A stretch of 64,000 nucleotides of DNA, taken from the NCBI GenBank assembly GCA_963808775.1, contig CAWEGR010000007.1:1-64000 (forward strand), read 5' to 3'. Shown here piece after piece: positions 48,591-56,429 of the stretch; positions within the stretch are counted from its first letter, which is position 1, and each line of letters opens with the position of its first letter. The stretch comes from JACVRW01 sp963808775 (lineage in GTDB: Bacteria > Actinomycetota > Thermoleophilia > Solirubrobacterales > Thermoleophilaceae). Position numbers and translations under genes: made by a program. The notes below the pieces were generated by a model, which worked only from the letters and a program-made list of their open reading frames with translations, was not told where the DNA came from and searched no databases.

Positions 48591-50426
48591 GTGTCCTTCT
48601 CGATAGCTCAGGTCACGCCGTGGCCCTGGGAGCAGCATCACGAGGTCAACCGCTTCGTCGAACGGCTGTCCGATGAGCTCTGCCTGCGCGGGCACCGCGT
48701 GGTCGTGGTCACCCCCTCGGAGTCGCGCGAGCTGGTCCGCGAAGGACGGGCGAAGGTGAAGGCCCTGAAGAAGGACCCGGACGCGCTGTTCGACGCGCCC
48801 GACTGCGTGTCGGTGGCCGCCGTCGGGCAGTCGCTCCCGTTCCGGCGCGGCGGGTCGGTCTCCCTTCCGCTCGACGTGTCGACGACCCTCGAGCGCCTGC
48901 TCGAGCACGCCGAGCTCGACTTCGTGCACGTGCACGAGCCGTTCGCGCCGAGCGCGTCCTCGGCGGCGCTGCGCCACTCGCGCGCGCTCAACATCGGCAC
49001 CTTCCATTCGACCACCGAGCGCTTCGTCTCGACGCAGGTCGCGCGCAAGGTCGTGGAGCTCCTCTTCGGCCGCCTCGACGGCCGCGCCGCGAGCTACGCC
49101 GCCACCCGCGACCTGATCGAGCGCTGGTTCCCGGGCGCCTACCAGGTCATCCACCCCGGCGCCGACCTGCTGCCGCGCGAGGGCAACGGGGGCGGGCCGC
49201 CCGAGATCGTGTTCTCCGCCGAGGAGGAGCGCGGGGCCCTGCGGCTGTTCGTGCGCGCCCTGCGGCGGCTGCCCACCGAGCTCGACTGGACGGCGACGAT
49301 CTGGTTGCGCGACCCCGCCGGAGCGCCGGCGATCTCTCTGCCTCGCAGGCTGCGCGACCGACTGACGCTGGCCGGGCCCGGCGACGGCTCAGAGGCTCAG
49401 CATCTCTCGCGCGCGACGATCGCCGTGGCCGCGTCCGCCGGCACCTCACCGGCGCCGCAGCTGATCCTCCGCGCCCTCGCGGGCGGCGCGGTCCCCGTGG
49501 TCGCGCGCCTGCCGCAGTACGAGGAGCTCGTGTCGGACGGGGACCTCGGTCCGCTGTTCGAGCCGCGCGACGCGGTCACGCTCGCGGCCCAGCTCGAGCG
49601 CCTGCTGACGAACCCGGCGGAGGTCGCCGAGTACGCCGAGCGGATCCGCGAGGCGCACCCGCGGCTCGAGTGGTCGCGCGTCGCCGAGGAGTACGAGGCG
49701 CTCTACGAGCGCGTCGCGGCGCGGCGGCACAGCGTCAACGGCAACGCGAGCATGCGCAAGCGGCTCGCGAGCCGGGACTTCGTCCACGTCGACCTGCACA
49801 TGCACACGGACCACTCGCCCGACTGCGCGACGCCCGTCGACACGCTGCTCGATACGGCGAAGAAGGTCGGCCTCGGGGCGATCGCCATCACGGACCACAA
49901 CGAGATCTCGGGCGCGCTCGAGGCGCGCGAGCGCGCCGACGGCATCAAGGTGATCGTGGCCGAGGAGGTCAAGACGGCGGACCAGGGCGAGGTGATCGGG
50001 CTCTTCATCGAGGAGAAGATCCCGCGCGGCATGACGCTGCAGGAGACGATCGCCGAGATCCGCCGCCAGGGCGGGCTCGTCTACGTCCCCCACCCGTTCG
50101 ACCGCATGCACTCCGTCCCCGACTACGTGCACCTGCTCGACGTGATCGAGGACATCGACGCCATCGAGGTCTTCAACCCGCGCGTGGCCTTCACCGCGTT
50201 CAACGAGGAGGCCGCGCGCTTCGCCGAGAAGTACCGCATCGTCGCGGGCGCCGGGTCCGACTCGCACGTCGCGCAGGGGCTCGGCTCCGTGAAGATCAGG
50301 ATGCGCGACTTCGACGGGCCGGAGGAGTTCCTCGAGTCGCTGCGCGACGCCGACATCGTGCGCAAGAAGCAGTCGCTCCTGTACGTGCAGGCGCTCAAGT
50401 TCATCCAGACGCGCGGCAAGAAGTGA
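48591..50426 (+). CDS. GT4-type glycosyltransferase fused to PHP-domain phosphoesterase
   Basis: A 611-residue two-domain protein. Residues 1-375 are a GT-B glycosyltransferase: QVTPWPWEQHHEVNRFVE at the start, DFVHVHEPFAPSASS and GTFHSTTERFVS in the acceptor half, GGAVPVVARLPQYEEL in the donor half; the start resembles PimA-type mannosyltransferases. Residues about 390-611 are a PHP metal-dependent phosphoesterase: VHVDLHMHTDHSPDC, AIAITDHNE, YVPHPFD and GAGSDSHVA supply the His/Asp metal ligands. Downstream of PI-synthesis genes, a phosphatidylinositol glycosyltransferase is plausible; the role of the phosphatase is open. The stop overlaps the next start by 1 nt. Confidence 0.85.
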   Translation: MSFSIAQVTPWPWEQHHEVNRFVERLSDELCLRGHRVVVVTPSESRELVREGRAKVKALKKDPDALFDAPDCVSVAAVGQSLPFRRGGSVSLPLDVSTTLERLLEHAELDFVHVHEPFAPSASSAALRHSRALNIGTFHSTTERFVSTQVARKVVELLFGRLDGRAASYAATRDLIERWFPGAYQVIHPGADLLPREGNGGGPPEIVFSAEEERGALRLFVRALRRLPTELDWTATIWLRDPAGAPAISLPRRLRDRLTLAGPGDGSEAQHLSRATIAVAASAGTSPAPQLILRALAGGAVPVVARLPQYEELVSDGDLGPLFEPRDAVTLAAQLERLLTNPAEVAEYAERIREAHPRLEWSRVAEEYEALYERVAARRHSVNGNASMRKRLASRDFVHVDLHMHTDHSPDCATPVDTLLDTAKKVGLGAIAITDHNEISGALEARERADGIKVIVAEEVKTADQGEVIGLFIEEKIPRGMTLQETIAEIRRQGGLVYVPHPFDRMHSVPDYVHLLDVIEDIDAIEVFNPRVAFTAFNEEAARFAEKYRIVAGAGSDSHVAQGLGSVKIRMRDFDGPEEFLESLRDADIVRKKQSLLYVQALKFIQTRGKK

Positions 50427-51079
50427 TGCGTTCAAAAGGAGCGCCTCGTGATCCGTCAAATCCCTCGGATCACATGCCCGCTACCGACGACGAGATCCGC
50501 GAGAAGTACCTCGAGCGGGCAATCAGGGAGCTGAACGGCCTCACGCGCGAGATCCAGGCCTGTGAGCACTGCCCGCGCGGCAACCTGATGCCGGTGCTCG
50601 GCTCGGGCCACCCGCAGGCCGACATCTTCATGGTCAAGTGGGCGCCGATGCCCTCGGAGATCGAGGAGGGCGTCGCGTTCTACGGGCGCGCGGGCTCGGC
50701 TCTGATGAAGAGCTTCAAGCGGCTCGGCGTCGACCCGCTCGCCGTTTACGGGACCGTCTTCGTCAAGTGCCCCGTGCACGACACCGACGAGTCCGCGCCG
50801 GAGTGCCGCGCGCGCGTGCTCGACGAGATCTCGATCGTGCAGCCGCGCATGATCGTGGTGATGGGCGACGAGGCGCTCGAGGAGCTCAACATGCTGCGCG
50901 TGCCGCTCGGGCGCGAGCTCGACGCGAAGCCGGGCGAGCTCCAGCGCCTCACGCCGACCTGCGACGCCCTCTGGGTCCCGGACATCGACCGCTCGCTCGA
51001 CGAGGAGGGCGCGAAGCGCGAGTTCTGGCTCGCCTTCCGCGCGCTCGGCGACTGGTACGCCGACCTGCCTCCTTACTGA
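50426..51079 (+). CDS. Uracil-DNA-glycosylase-superfamily protein with altered active-site motifs
   Basis: 217 residues with the family-4/5 UDG scaffold: CEHCPRGNLMPVLGSGHPQA, FYGRAGSALMKSFKRLGV, VFVKCPVHDTDESAPEC and QPRMIVVMGDEAL. Four Cys could bind an Fe-S cluster. The catalytic signatures differ: the GEAPG position reads KWAPM, and the HPS-like motif near the end is replaced by VPDIDR. It may act on another lesion or lack glycosylase activity. The start is the ATG overlapping the previous stop (TGATG); an ATG at 50474 is an alternative. Confidence 0.65.
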   Translation: MRSKGAPRDPSNPSDHMPATDDEIREKYLERAIRELNGLTREIQACEHCPRGNLMPVLGSGHPQADIFMVKWAPMPSEIEEGVAFYGRAGSALMKSFKRLGVDPLAVYGTVFVKCPVHDTDESAPECRARVLDEISIVQPRMIVVMGDEALEELNMLRVPLGRELDAKPGELQRLTPTCDALWVPDIDRSLDEEGAKREFWLAFRALGDWYADLPPY

Positions 51080-51092
51080 GCCGCATCCGCGC

Positions 51093-51098
51093 TACCCT
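51093..51098 (+). promoter_or_regulatory. -10 box of the 51106 gene
   Basis: TACCCT, 7 nt before the ATG; predicts leaderless transcription of the two small genes that follow. Confidence 0.5.
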
Positions 51099-51105
51099 CG
51101 CTCGC

Positions 51106-51531
51106 ATGGCTGACAGGGCGAAGGTCCTGGTCGTGGCCAACCGGACGGCCGAGTCCCCCGAGCTGCTCGACGCTCTGCGCGCGCGCACGGTTCGCGGCCC
51201 ATGCGAGTTCACCCTCCTCGTCCCCGCGACCCCTCACGGGCTGGCCTGGGCGGCCGACCCCGATGCGGGTCACGACGAGGCCGAGGATCACCGCCGCGCG
51301 TTCATCGACGAGCTGCGCGGCGAGGGGCTCGACGTGGCCGACGCGAAGCTGGGGGACGTCGATCCGCTGGCGGCGATCCAGGACGAATGCAATTTCTCGA
51401 GCTACGACGAGCTGATCGTCTCGACGCTGCCGCTGCACATCTCGAAGTGGCTGCACATCGACCTGCCGCGCAAGGCCGAGGCCGCGACCGGGCTGCCGGT
51501 CACGCACGTGGTGGGGAGCGCTGCGAAATGA
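51106..51531 (+). CDS. Uncharacterised small Rossmann-like protein
   Basis: A 141-residue soluble protein: AKVLVVANRTAESPELLDAL, EFTLLVPATPHG, then GDVDPLAAIQDE and SSYDELIVSTLPLHISKW, ending LPRKAEAATGLPVTHVV. The strand-helix pattern resembles USP-like or other nucleotide-binding Rossmann proteins. I know this pattern from actinobacteria but not a function. The ATGA overlap with the following zinc-ribbon gene suggests the two are used together. Confidence 0.7.
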   Translation: MADRAKVLVVANRTAESPELLDALRARTVRGPCEFTLLVPATPHGLAWAADPDAGHDEAEDHRRAFIDELRGEGLDVADAKLGDVDPLAAIQDECNFSSYDELIVSTLPLHISKWLHIDLPRKAEAATGLPVTHVVGSAAK

Positions 51532-51704
51532 GCCTCGAGGAGCACGAGGGCGTCGATCCCGTGATCGAGCGCCGCTGCGCGGAGTGCGGCACGCCGCTGA
51601 CCGACGCGGAGATCACGGCCTCCCTCGAAACGGGCGGCCCGTTCCTCTGCACCGTTCACGCGGGCGAGGAGGCCGGCCTGGGGGATGCGGCCGAGGGTCC
51701 CTAG
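51528..51704 (+). CDS. Small zinc-ribbon-like protein
   Basis: 58 residues. A CAEC pair and a C-x2-H (FLCTVH) about 25 residues later could bind zinc. The rest is acidic. The start overlaps the previous stop as ATGA; the stop overlaps the convergent methyltransferase stop by 4 nt. Function unknown. Confidence 0.55.
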   Translation: MSLEEHEGVDPVIERRCAECGTPLTDAEITASLETGGPFLCTVHAGEEAGLGDAAEGP

Positions 51705-53059
51705 GTGCGCTCGAACAGCGCCACGCACTCGATGTGCGGGGTCTGCGGGAACATGTCGACCGGTCGCACGGTCCTGAGCTCGTAGCCCGCGTCGACGAGC
51801 TGGCGGGCGTTCGGCGCCAGGGTGGTCGGGTTGCAGGAGACGTAGACGATCCGCTGCGCCTCCGCCTCGAGCACGCGCCTGACGATCTTCTGCGACAGGC
51901 CCGCGCGCGGCGGGTCGACCACGACCACGTCGGGCTTCCCCGAGCGCTCGAGCAGCGGCCGCATCGCGGTGCGCACGTCGCCCGCGAAGAAGCTCGCGTT
52001 GTCGATGCCGTTCAGGCGCGCGTTCTCGATCGCGTCCGCCACGGCCTCCTCGACCAGCTCGACCCCCCACACCTCGCCGGCGTCGAGGGCGAGCACGAGC
52101 CCGATCGTGCCGATGCCGCAGAACAGGTCGAGCACCTTCTCGCGCCCGGTCAGGCCGGCGAGCTCGGCCGCCGCGCCGTAGAGGCGCTCGGCCATCTCGG
52201 TGTTCGTCTGGAAGAACGCGTCGGGCGAGATGCGGAAGCGCAGGCCCGCCAGCTCCTCCTCGATCGCCTCGCTGCCCTTGACGATCTGCGTCTCGCCCTC
52301 GCGCGTCGTCTCGGCCACGCCCGCGGCGCGCGTCCATAGGAACGAGTCGACGGGCGACGCCGCGGCGAGGGCGTCGACGTCGAAGACGGTGTTCGGGCTC
52401 GTCACGACGCGTGCCTGGAGCTGCCCGGTGCGGCGGCCCTCGCGCACGACGAGGTTCCGCAGCAGGCCGAGATCGTCGCGGCGATCCCACGCGTCGAGCC
52501 CCTCGTCGCGGCACCATGCGCCGACGGCCTCGCGCAGCTCGTCGACGCGCTCGGAGGCGAGGATGTCCTCGCGCACCTCGTCGATCAGGTCCCAGCGCCC
52601 GGGGCGGTGGAAGCCGAGCACGAGCTCCCCGTCGTCCTCCGCGGCGCCGAACGAGTACTCGAGCTTGTTGCGGTAGCGAAACGGCTCCACGGCGGCCACC
52701 ATCGGCTCGACCGGCGGCTCCTCGAAGCCGCCGATCCGGGTCAGGGCGTCGCGGACCTGCTCCTCCTTCTCGGCGAGCTGGCGCTCGTAGGGCAGCACCT
52801 GCCAGGGCGCGCCCGGGTGCGGGGCGCGCGGCTCGATGCGCTCGGGGCTCGGCTCGAGCAGCTCGACCGTGTCCGCCTCCCCGAACGAGCGCTTCGACTT
52901 CGTGACCCGCGCCCGCACGCGGTCGCCCGGAACCGCGCCGCGCACGAACACGACGTAGCCGTCGCTGCGCGCGACTCCGGCGCCCCCGTGGGCGAGCCGG
53001 TCGATCGTCAGCTCGAGCTCGTCGCCCGTCCGCGGCCGTGTTCTCTGAGCCTGCTCCAT
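51701..53059 (-). CDS. TRAM-domain RNA (uracil-C5) methyltransferase, RlmD/RlmCD-like
   Basis: 452 residues: a TRAM domain (about 8-68, LTIDRLAHGGAGVARSDGYV), a central RNA-binding part, then a SAM methyltransferase (VLDLFCGIGTIGLVLAL, VVVDPPRAGLSQK) with the catalytic Cys in YVSCNPTTLAPNAR. It would form m5U in 23S rRNA (or tRNA, which cannot be excluded). The N-terminal Fe-S cluster of the RlmD type is missing: where CPHxxxCGGC is expected it reads APHPGAPW, with no Cys. A TACGGT-type box is not evident upstream. Confidence 0.87.
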   Translation of the reverse strand: MEQAQRTRPRTGDELELTIDRLAHGGAGVARSDGYVVFVRGAVPGDRVRARVTKSKRSFGEADTVELLEPSPERIEPRAPHPGAPWQVLPYERQLAEKEEQVRDALTRIGGFEEPPVEPMVAAVEPFRYRNKLEYSFGAAEDDGELVLGFHRPGRWDLIDEVREDILASERVDELREAVGAWCRDEGLDAWDRRDDLGLLRNLVVREGRRTGQLQARVVTSPNTVFDVDALAAASPVDSFLWTRAAGVAETTREGETQIVKGSEAIEEELAGLRFRISPDAFFQTNTEMAERLYGAAAELAGLTGREKVLDLFCGIGTIGLVLALDAGEVWGVELVEEAVADAIENARLNGIDNASFFAGDVRTAMRPLLERSGKPDVVVVDPPRAGLSQKIVRRVLEAEAQRIVYVSCNPTTLAPNARQLVDAGYELRTVRPVDMFPQTPHIECVALFERT

Positions 53060-53096
53060 GACCCGCCTACTCTCGCAGGCGGCCGGCGGCGCGCCG

Positions 53097-53780
53097 CTAG
53101 CGCTTCAGGGCGCTCTCGATCGCGTCGAGCACGCCCTTGCGGCCCGCGCCCTTGCGCTCGTGGTCGCGCAGCTTGCGCAGGTCGGGCGGGCTCAGCTTCG
53201 AGACACGGCCCTTGATCTGGCTCACGTTCAGCTTCTCGTAGCCGCGGATGGGGAGCGCGGGTGCCTTGCGCGTGGCCCGGCGGGCGCTCGCCTTGCCCTT
53301 GTCGAGCAGGCCCCCGAGGTCGTCGAGGAAGTCGTTCGTCTCCTTCTTGCCGCGCTTCACGAGGTCCGACGCGACACCGCGCGCCTCCTTCGGCGACAGC
53401 TTGCCGGTCTTCTGCAGCGCCTCCTCGATGTGGTCGCGGGTGAGCAGGACCATGCCGGTCGGCTTGACGAGGCTCTTGCGCAGGGCCTCGCGAAACTCCG
53501 CCGCGGTCTTGGCCTCGAGACCCGCGGCCTTCGCCGGCTTCGTCGCCGCCTTCGCGACCCTCCCCGCGGTCTTCTGCGCCGTCTGCTGGCGGCCGCGCGC
53601 CTTGCCGCCCTTCGCGGCGGCCGCGCTGCGGCGCTTGGAGGGCGCCGAGCTGCGCTTCGCGCCGGACGCCGAGCCGCGCTTCGCGCCCGCCCCGGACTTT
53701 GCGCGCGTCGTGCTCGGGCGCTTCCCCGTCGTCGTCTTTCTCGCGCCGCTCGTCTTGCGCGTGCCCCTGCTCTCGGCCAT
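53097..53780 (-). CDS. Lys/Arg/Ala-rich histone-H1-like protein
   Basis: 227 residues. The first 85 are a basic low-complexity tail (Lys, Arg, Ala, Ser, Thr; e.g. KAATKPAKAAG) like bacterial H1-type DNA-binding tails. The rest is helical: a phasin-like segment (VLLTRDHIEEALQKTGKLS) and a C-terminal YEKLNVSQIKGRVSKLSPPD then RKGVLDAIESAL. Nucleoid binding by the tail is likely; the helical part may mediate oligomers. GGAGGGAAG precedes the ATG, and a TAGTCC box lies about 40 nt upstream. Not a phage or mobile gene by context. Confidence 0.7.
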   Translation of the reverse strand: MAESRGTRKTSGARKTTTGKRPSTTRAKSGAGAKRGSASGAKRSSAPSKRRSAAAAKGGKARGRQQTAQKTAGRVAKAATKPAKAAGLEAKTAAEFREALRKSLVKPTGMVLLTRDHIEEALQKTGKLSPKEARGVASDLVKRGKKETNDFLDDLGGLLDKGKASARRATRKAPALPIRGYEKLNVSQIKGRVSKLSPPDLRKLRDHERKGAGRKGVLDAIESALKR

Positions 53781-53829
53781 CTTCCCTCCAAGGTCGTCGC
53801 TGCGTGCGCTCGGACTATCTCACCTTTGC

Positions 53830-54639
53830 TCAGGCAAATGTGGCGGTTACGGGCGCGTGGTCCGAGAGCCGCAGCAGGCGGCCGGCCGGCCCAGGCAGCT
53901 CGCGCTCCTCCGCCCTCAGCCGGCGCGGGGCCTCGACGGTCTCGAGCCCGCGTGAGAGGAGGTGGTCGATCGCGTTCGGCGCGGTGATGCCGCGAAGGCC
54001 GAAGCGCCGCTCGATCTCATCGAACGCCTCCCCGTCGCGTCCGGGGCGCAGGTTCAGGTCGCCCCCCAGCACGAGCGGCGCGCCGGCCGACCACTCGACG
54101 GACTGCTCCGCCGCTCGCACGAGCTCCCGCGAGGCTTGGTCGGGCAGGCCGGCGGAGGCGTGCAGGTTCGCCACGCACAGCTCGCCCCAGGGGAGCTCGA
54201 GCCGCGCCCACTGCATGCTGCGGCGCTCCGGCTTGCGGGCGAGCACGAGGCGGCGGCGCTCGCGGATGCGTCCCGGCGCGCGCGCGAGGAGCTGGTTCGA
54301 GCCGCCCTCCCACGAGGCGATCAGGTCGGGGTTGTGGCGCGCCAGCAGCCGCTGCGCGGGCGGGAGGCAGTTGCGCGACGTTCTCGCGAGCGTGCCGTTC
54401 GAGCGGGTGCGGAGCCCGAGCCCGCGGAACCAGCGCGGCGGCGCCTCCTGAAGCAGCGCGACGTCCCACGGGAGCGCGTCGATCAGCGCGGCGAACTCGT
54501 CGAAGAGGTCGCGGTTCACCTGAGCGTGGGTGGCGCCGAGCTCGGTCGTCCGCAGCAGGCGCGAGCGCCAGGTGAACAGCGCCGGATCGGGCGGGAAGTC
54601 GCGGCCGTGGTAGAGGTTCCAGCTGAGGACGCGCAGCAT
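53830..54639 (-). CDS. Endonuclease/exonuclease/phosphatase-family protein
   Basis: A 269-residue EEP-fold hydrolase with the catalytic set: Asn in LSWNLYHGRDF, Glu in ALLQEAPPRW, Asp/Asn in LVLGGDLNLRPGRD, and the final pair in AIDHLLSRG and LSDHAPVTA. These are Mg2+-dependent enzymes acting on DNA, lipids or other phosphodiesters; the substrate is not predictable. There is no signal peptide. Its ATG and the TTG start of the divergent argF share one base. Confidence 0.83.
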   Translation of the reverse strand: MLRVLSWNLYHGRDFPPDPALFTWRSRLLRTTELGATHAQVNRDLFDEFAALIDALPWDVALLQEAPPRWFRGLGLRTRSNGTLARTSRNCLPPAQRLLARHNPDLIASWEGGSNQLLARAPGRIRERRRLVLARKPERRSMQWARLELPWGELCVANLHASAGLPDQASRELVRAAEQSVEWSAGAPLVLGGDLNLRPGRDGEAFDEIERRFGLRGITAPNAIDHLLSRGLETVEAPRRLRAEERELPGPAGRLLRLSDHAPVTATFA

Positions 54640-55511
54640 TGGCCAGACATTTTCTGACAGGAGAGGAACTCGACGCGGCCGGGCAGCTCGCGCTGATCGA
54701 CCGCGCCATCGAATTGAAGGGCGACCGGCTCGGCTCGCGCGCGCTCGCGGGCAGGAGCGTGGCGCTCGTCTTCGACAAGCCCTCGACCCGCACCAGGGTC
54801 TCGTTCGAGACGGGTGTGTTCGAGCTCGGCGGGAACTCGCTGGTGCTGCGCGGCGACGAGCTGCAGCTCTCGCGCGGCGAATCCCCGCGCGACACCGCGC
54901 TCGTCCTGTCGCGCATGGTCCACGCGATCGGCATCCGCACCGGGCCGCACGAGATCGTCGAGGAGCTCGCCGAGCACGCGACCGTGCCCGTGATCAACAT
55001 GCTCACCCGCGACCACCACCCGTGCCAGGCGCTCGCGGACCTGATGACGCTGCGCGAGCGCTTCGGGACCCTCGACGGGCTCAAGCTCGCCTACGTCGGC
55101 GACGGCAACAACATGACGCGCTCGCTGCTGCTCGCCGGCGCGATCGCCGGCATCGAGGTGAGGGTCGGCACTCCACCTGAGCTCTCGCTGCCGGAGGCGC
55201 CCGGCGTGGCCGCCGCGGAGGCGGTCGAGGGCGCGCACGCGGTCTACACGGACGTCTGGGTGAGCATGGGAGACGAGGGGACGGACGCCGCCCGGCGGCG
55301 CGGGCTGCTCGGGCCGTACAGGGTCGACGCCGAGCTGCTCGCCAACGCCCGCGACGACGCGATCGTGCTCCACTGCCTGCCCGCCCACCCGGGCGAGGAG
55401 ATCAGCGCCGAGCTGCTCTACGGAGAGCGCTCCGCCGTCTGGGATCAGGCCGAGAACCGGCTGCACGCGCAGAAGGCGCTGCTCGAATGGTTGACGAGCG
55501 GGCTTCCCTAG
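54639..55511 (+). CDS. argF: Ornithine carbamoyltransferase
   Basis: ArgF makes citrulline from ornithine and carbamoyl phosphate in arginine synthesis. The 290-residue protein has the carbamoyl-phosphate motif VFDKPSTRTRVSFE, the HxxQ-like VINMLTRDHHPCQALADL, AYVGDGNNMTRSLL and the ornithine loop with the reactive Cys VLHCLPAHPGEEI. The start is TTG (no ATG is available before RHFLTGEEL). No other arg gene is visible here. Its TAG stop is part of the next gene's -10 box. Confidence 0.95.
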   Translation: MARHFLTGEELDAAGQLALIDRAIELKGDRLGSRALAGRSVALVFDKPSTRTRVSFETGVFELGGNSLVLRGDELQLSRGESPRDTALVLSRMVHAIGIRTGPHEIVEELAEHATVPVINMLTRDHHPCQALADLMTLRERFGTLDGLKLAYVGDGNNMTRSLLLAGAIAGIEVRVGTPPELSLPEAPGVAAAEAVEGAHAVYTDVWVSMGDEGTDAARRRGLLGPYRVDAELLANARDDAIVLHCLPAHPGEEISAELLYGERSAVWDQAENRLHAQKALLEWLTSGLP

Positions 55512-55514
55512 TCT
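55509..55514 (+). promoter_or_regulatory. -10 box of the cupredoxin lipoprotein gene, built on the argF stop
   Basis: TAGTCT, 8 nt before the ATG, with TAG being the argF stop codon. Leaderless transcription is predicted. Confidence 0.5.
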
Positions 55515-55522
55515 TCGGCGCC

Positions 55523-55945
55523 ATGAGGAAGCCGCTCGCACTCCTGCTCGCATGCCTCGCCCTCGGCCTCGTGTTCGCGGCCTGCGGCGACGACGACGAC
55601 TCGGACAGCGGCGGGGGCTCGGCCACGACCGAGGAGCCCGCCGACAGCGGCGGCGACTCCGGCTCCGGTGGCGGCAGTGGCGCCGAGGTCGGCATGGAGA
55701 ACATCCAGTTCACGCCGAACGAGATCACCGTGAGCGCCGGCGACACGATCACGTTCACGAACGACGAGTCCGTGCCGCACGACGTCGAGAAGACGAGCGG
55801 TCCCGGACCGGCCTTCTCGTCCGGGCCGCAGGGCGGCATGAACGAGGGCGACACCTTCGAGCTGAAGCTCGACGAGCCCGGCACCTACGAGTACGTCTGC
55901 CGCGTGCACGCCCCCGGCATGTCCGGCACCATCACCGTCAAGTAG
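55523..55945 (+). CDS. Plastocyanin-like copper lipoprotein
   Basis: 140 residues: a leader ending in the lipobox GLVFAACG, an acidic Ser/Gly-rich linker, then a cupredoxin domain (NIQFTPNEITVSAGDTITFT). Type-1 copper ligands are His in SVPHDVEK and Cys, His, Met in YVCRVHAPGMSG. It is anchored outside the cytoplasmic membrane and probably shuttles electrons. The last 8 bases overlap the convergent SnoaL-like gene. Confidence 0.9.
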   Translation: MRKPLALLLACLALGLVFAACGDDDDSDSGGGSATTEEPADSGGDSGSGGGSGAEVGMENIQFTPNEITVSAGDTITFTNDESVPHDVEKTSGPGPAFSSGPQGGMNEGDTFELKLDEPGTYEYVCRVHAPGMSGTITVK

Positions 55946-56429
55946 GCCGTCGGCGTAGGCCGAAGCCTCTGATCAGGAGCAGCGCCGTCTCCCCGAGCCC
56001 GCCGCGGGCCGGGAGCAGGCCGAGCTGCGTGGCTGCGTCGTAGAGGTCGAAGAAGCCGCGCGCGCGCCGGACGGCCCCGTCCGCGAGCTCGAGGTAGTGG
56101 AGGCCGTGCAGCGTCACGAAGCGGTCGGTGGCGGGAACCGCCTCGCCGATGTCGCCGCGGTGCGTGCCGCGGGCGCGCCACGGCACGCAGACGTGCAGTC
56201 CGCGTGAGAGCGCCGGGGCGGTCGCGTCGATCACGAGGTCCGGGAAGGCCGTCCTCAGGCCCACCGCGTGCCGGTCGAGCGCGTCGACCCCGCGCAACAG
56301 GTCGACCGCCACCGGGTCCTCGTAGGTGACGTCCGGCGTGCAGCACGGCTCGAAGCCCGCACCCGACCAGGCGCTGCGCCAGCGCTCGGCGAGCACGTCG
56401 ACCTGGGTGCGCTCGAGCTCGCTGCTCAC
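55938..56429 (-). CDS. SnoaL/NTF2-like protein
   Basis: A 163-residue alpha+beta cone-fold protein (VLAERWRSAWSGAGFEPCC, VTYEDPVAVDLLRGVDAL, RFVTLHGLHYLELADGAVRRA) resembling SnoaL-like cyclases and scytalone-dehydratase relatives. It could be a small-molecule isomerase or only a binding protein. The GTG start overlaps the thiG stop (GTGA), so it is translated as the fourth gene of the thiamine operon. A role in thiazole synthesis is possible but not established. Confidence 0.72.
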   Translation of the reverse strand: MSSELERTQVDVLAERWRSAWSGAGFEPCCTPDVTYEDPVAVDLLRGVDALDRHAVGLRTAFPDLVIDATAPALSRGLHVCVPWRARGTHRGDIGEAVPATDRFVTLHGLHYLELADGAVRRARGFFDLYDAATQLGLLPARGGLGETALLLIRGFGLRRRPT

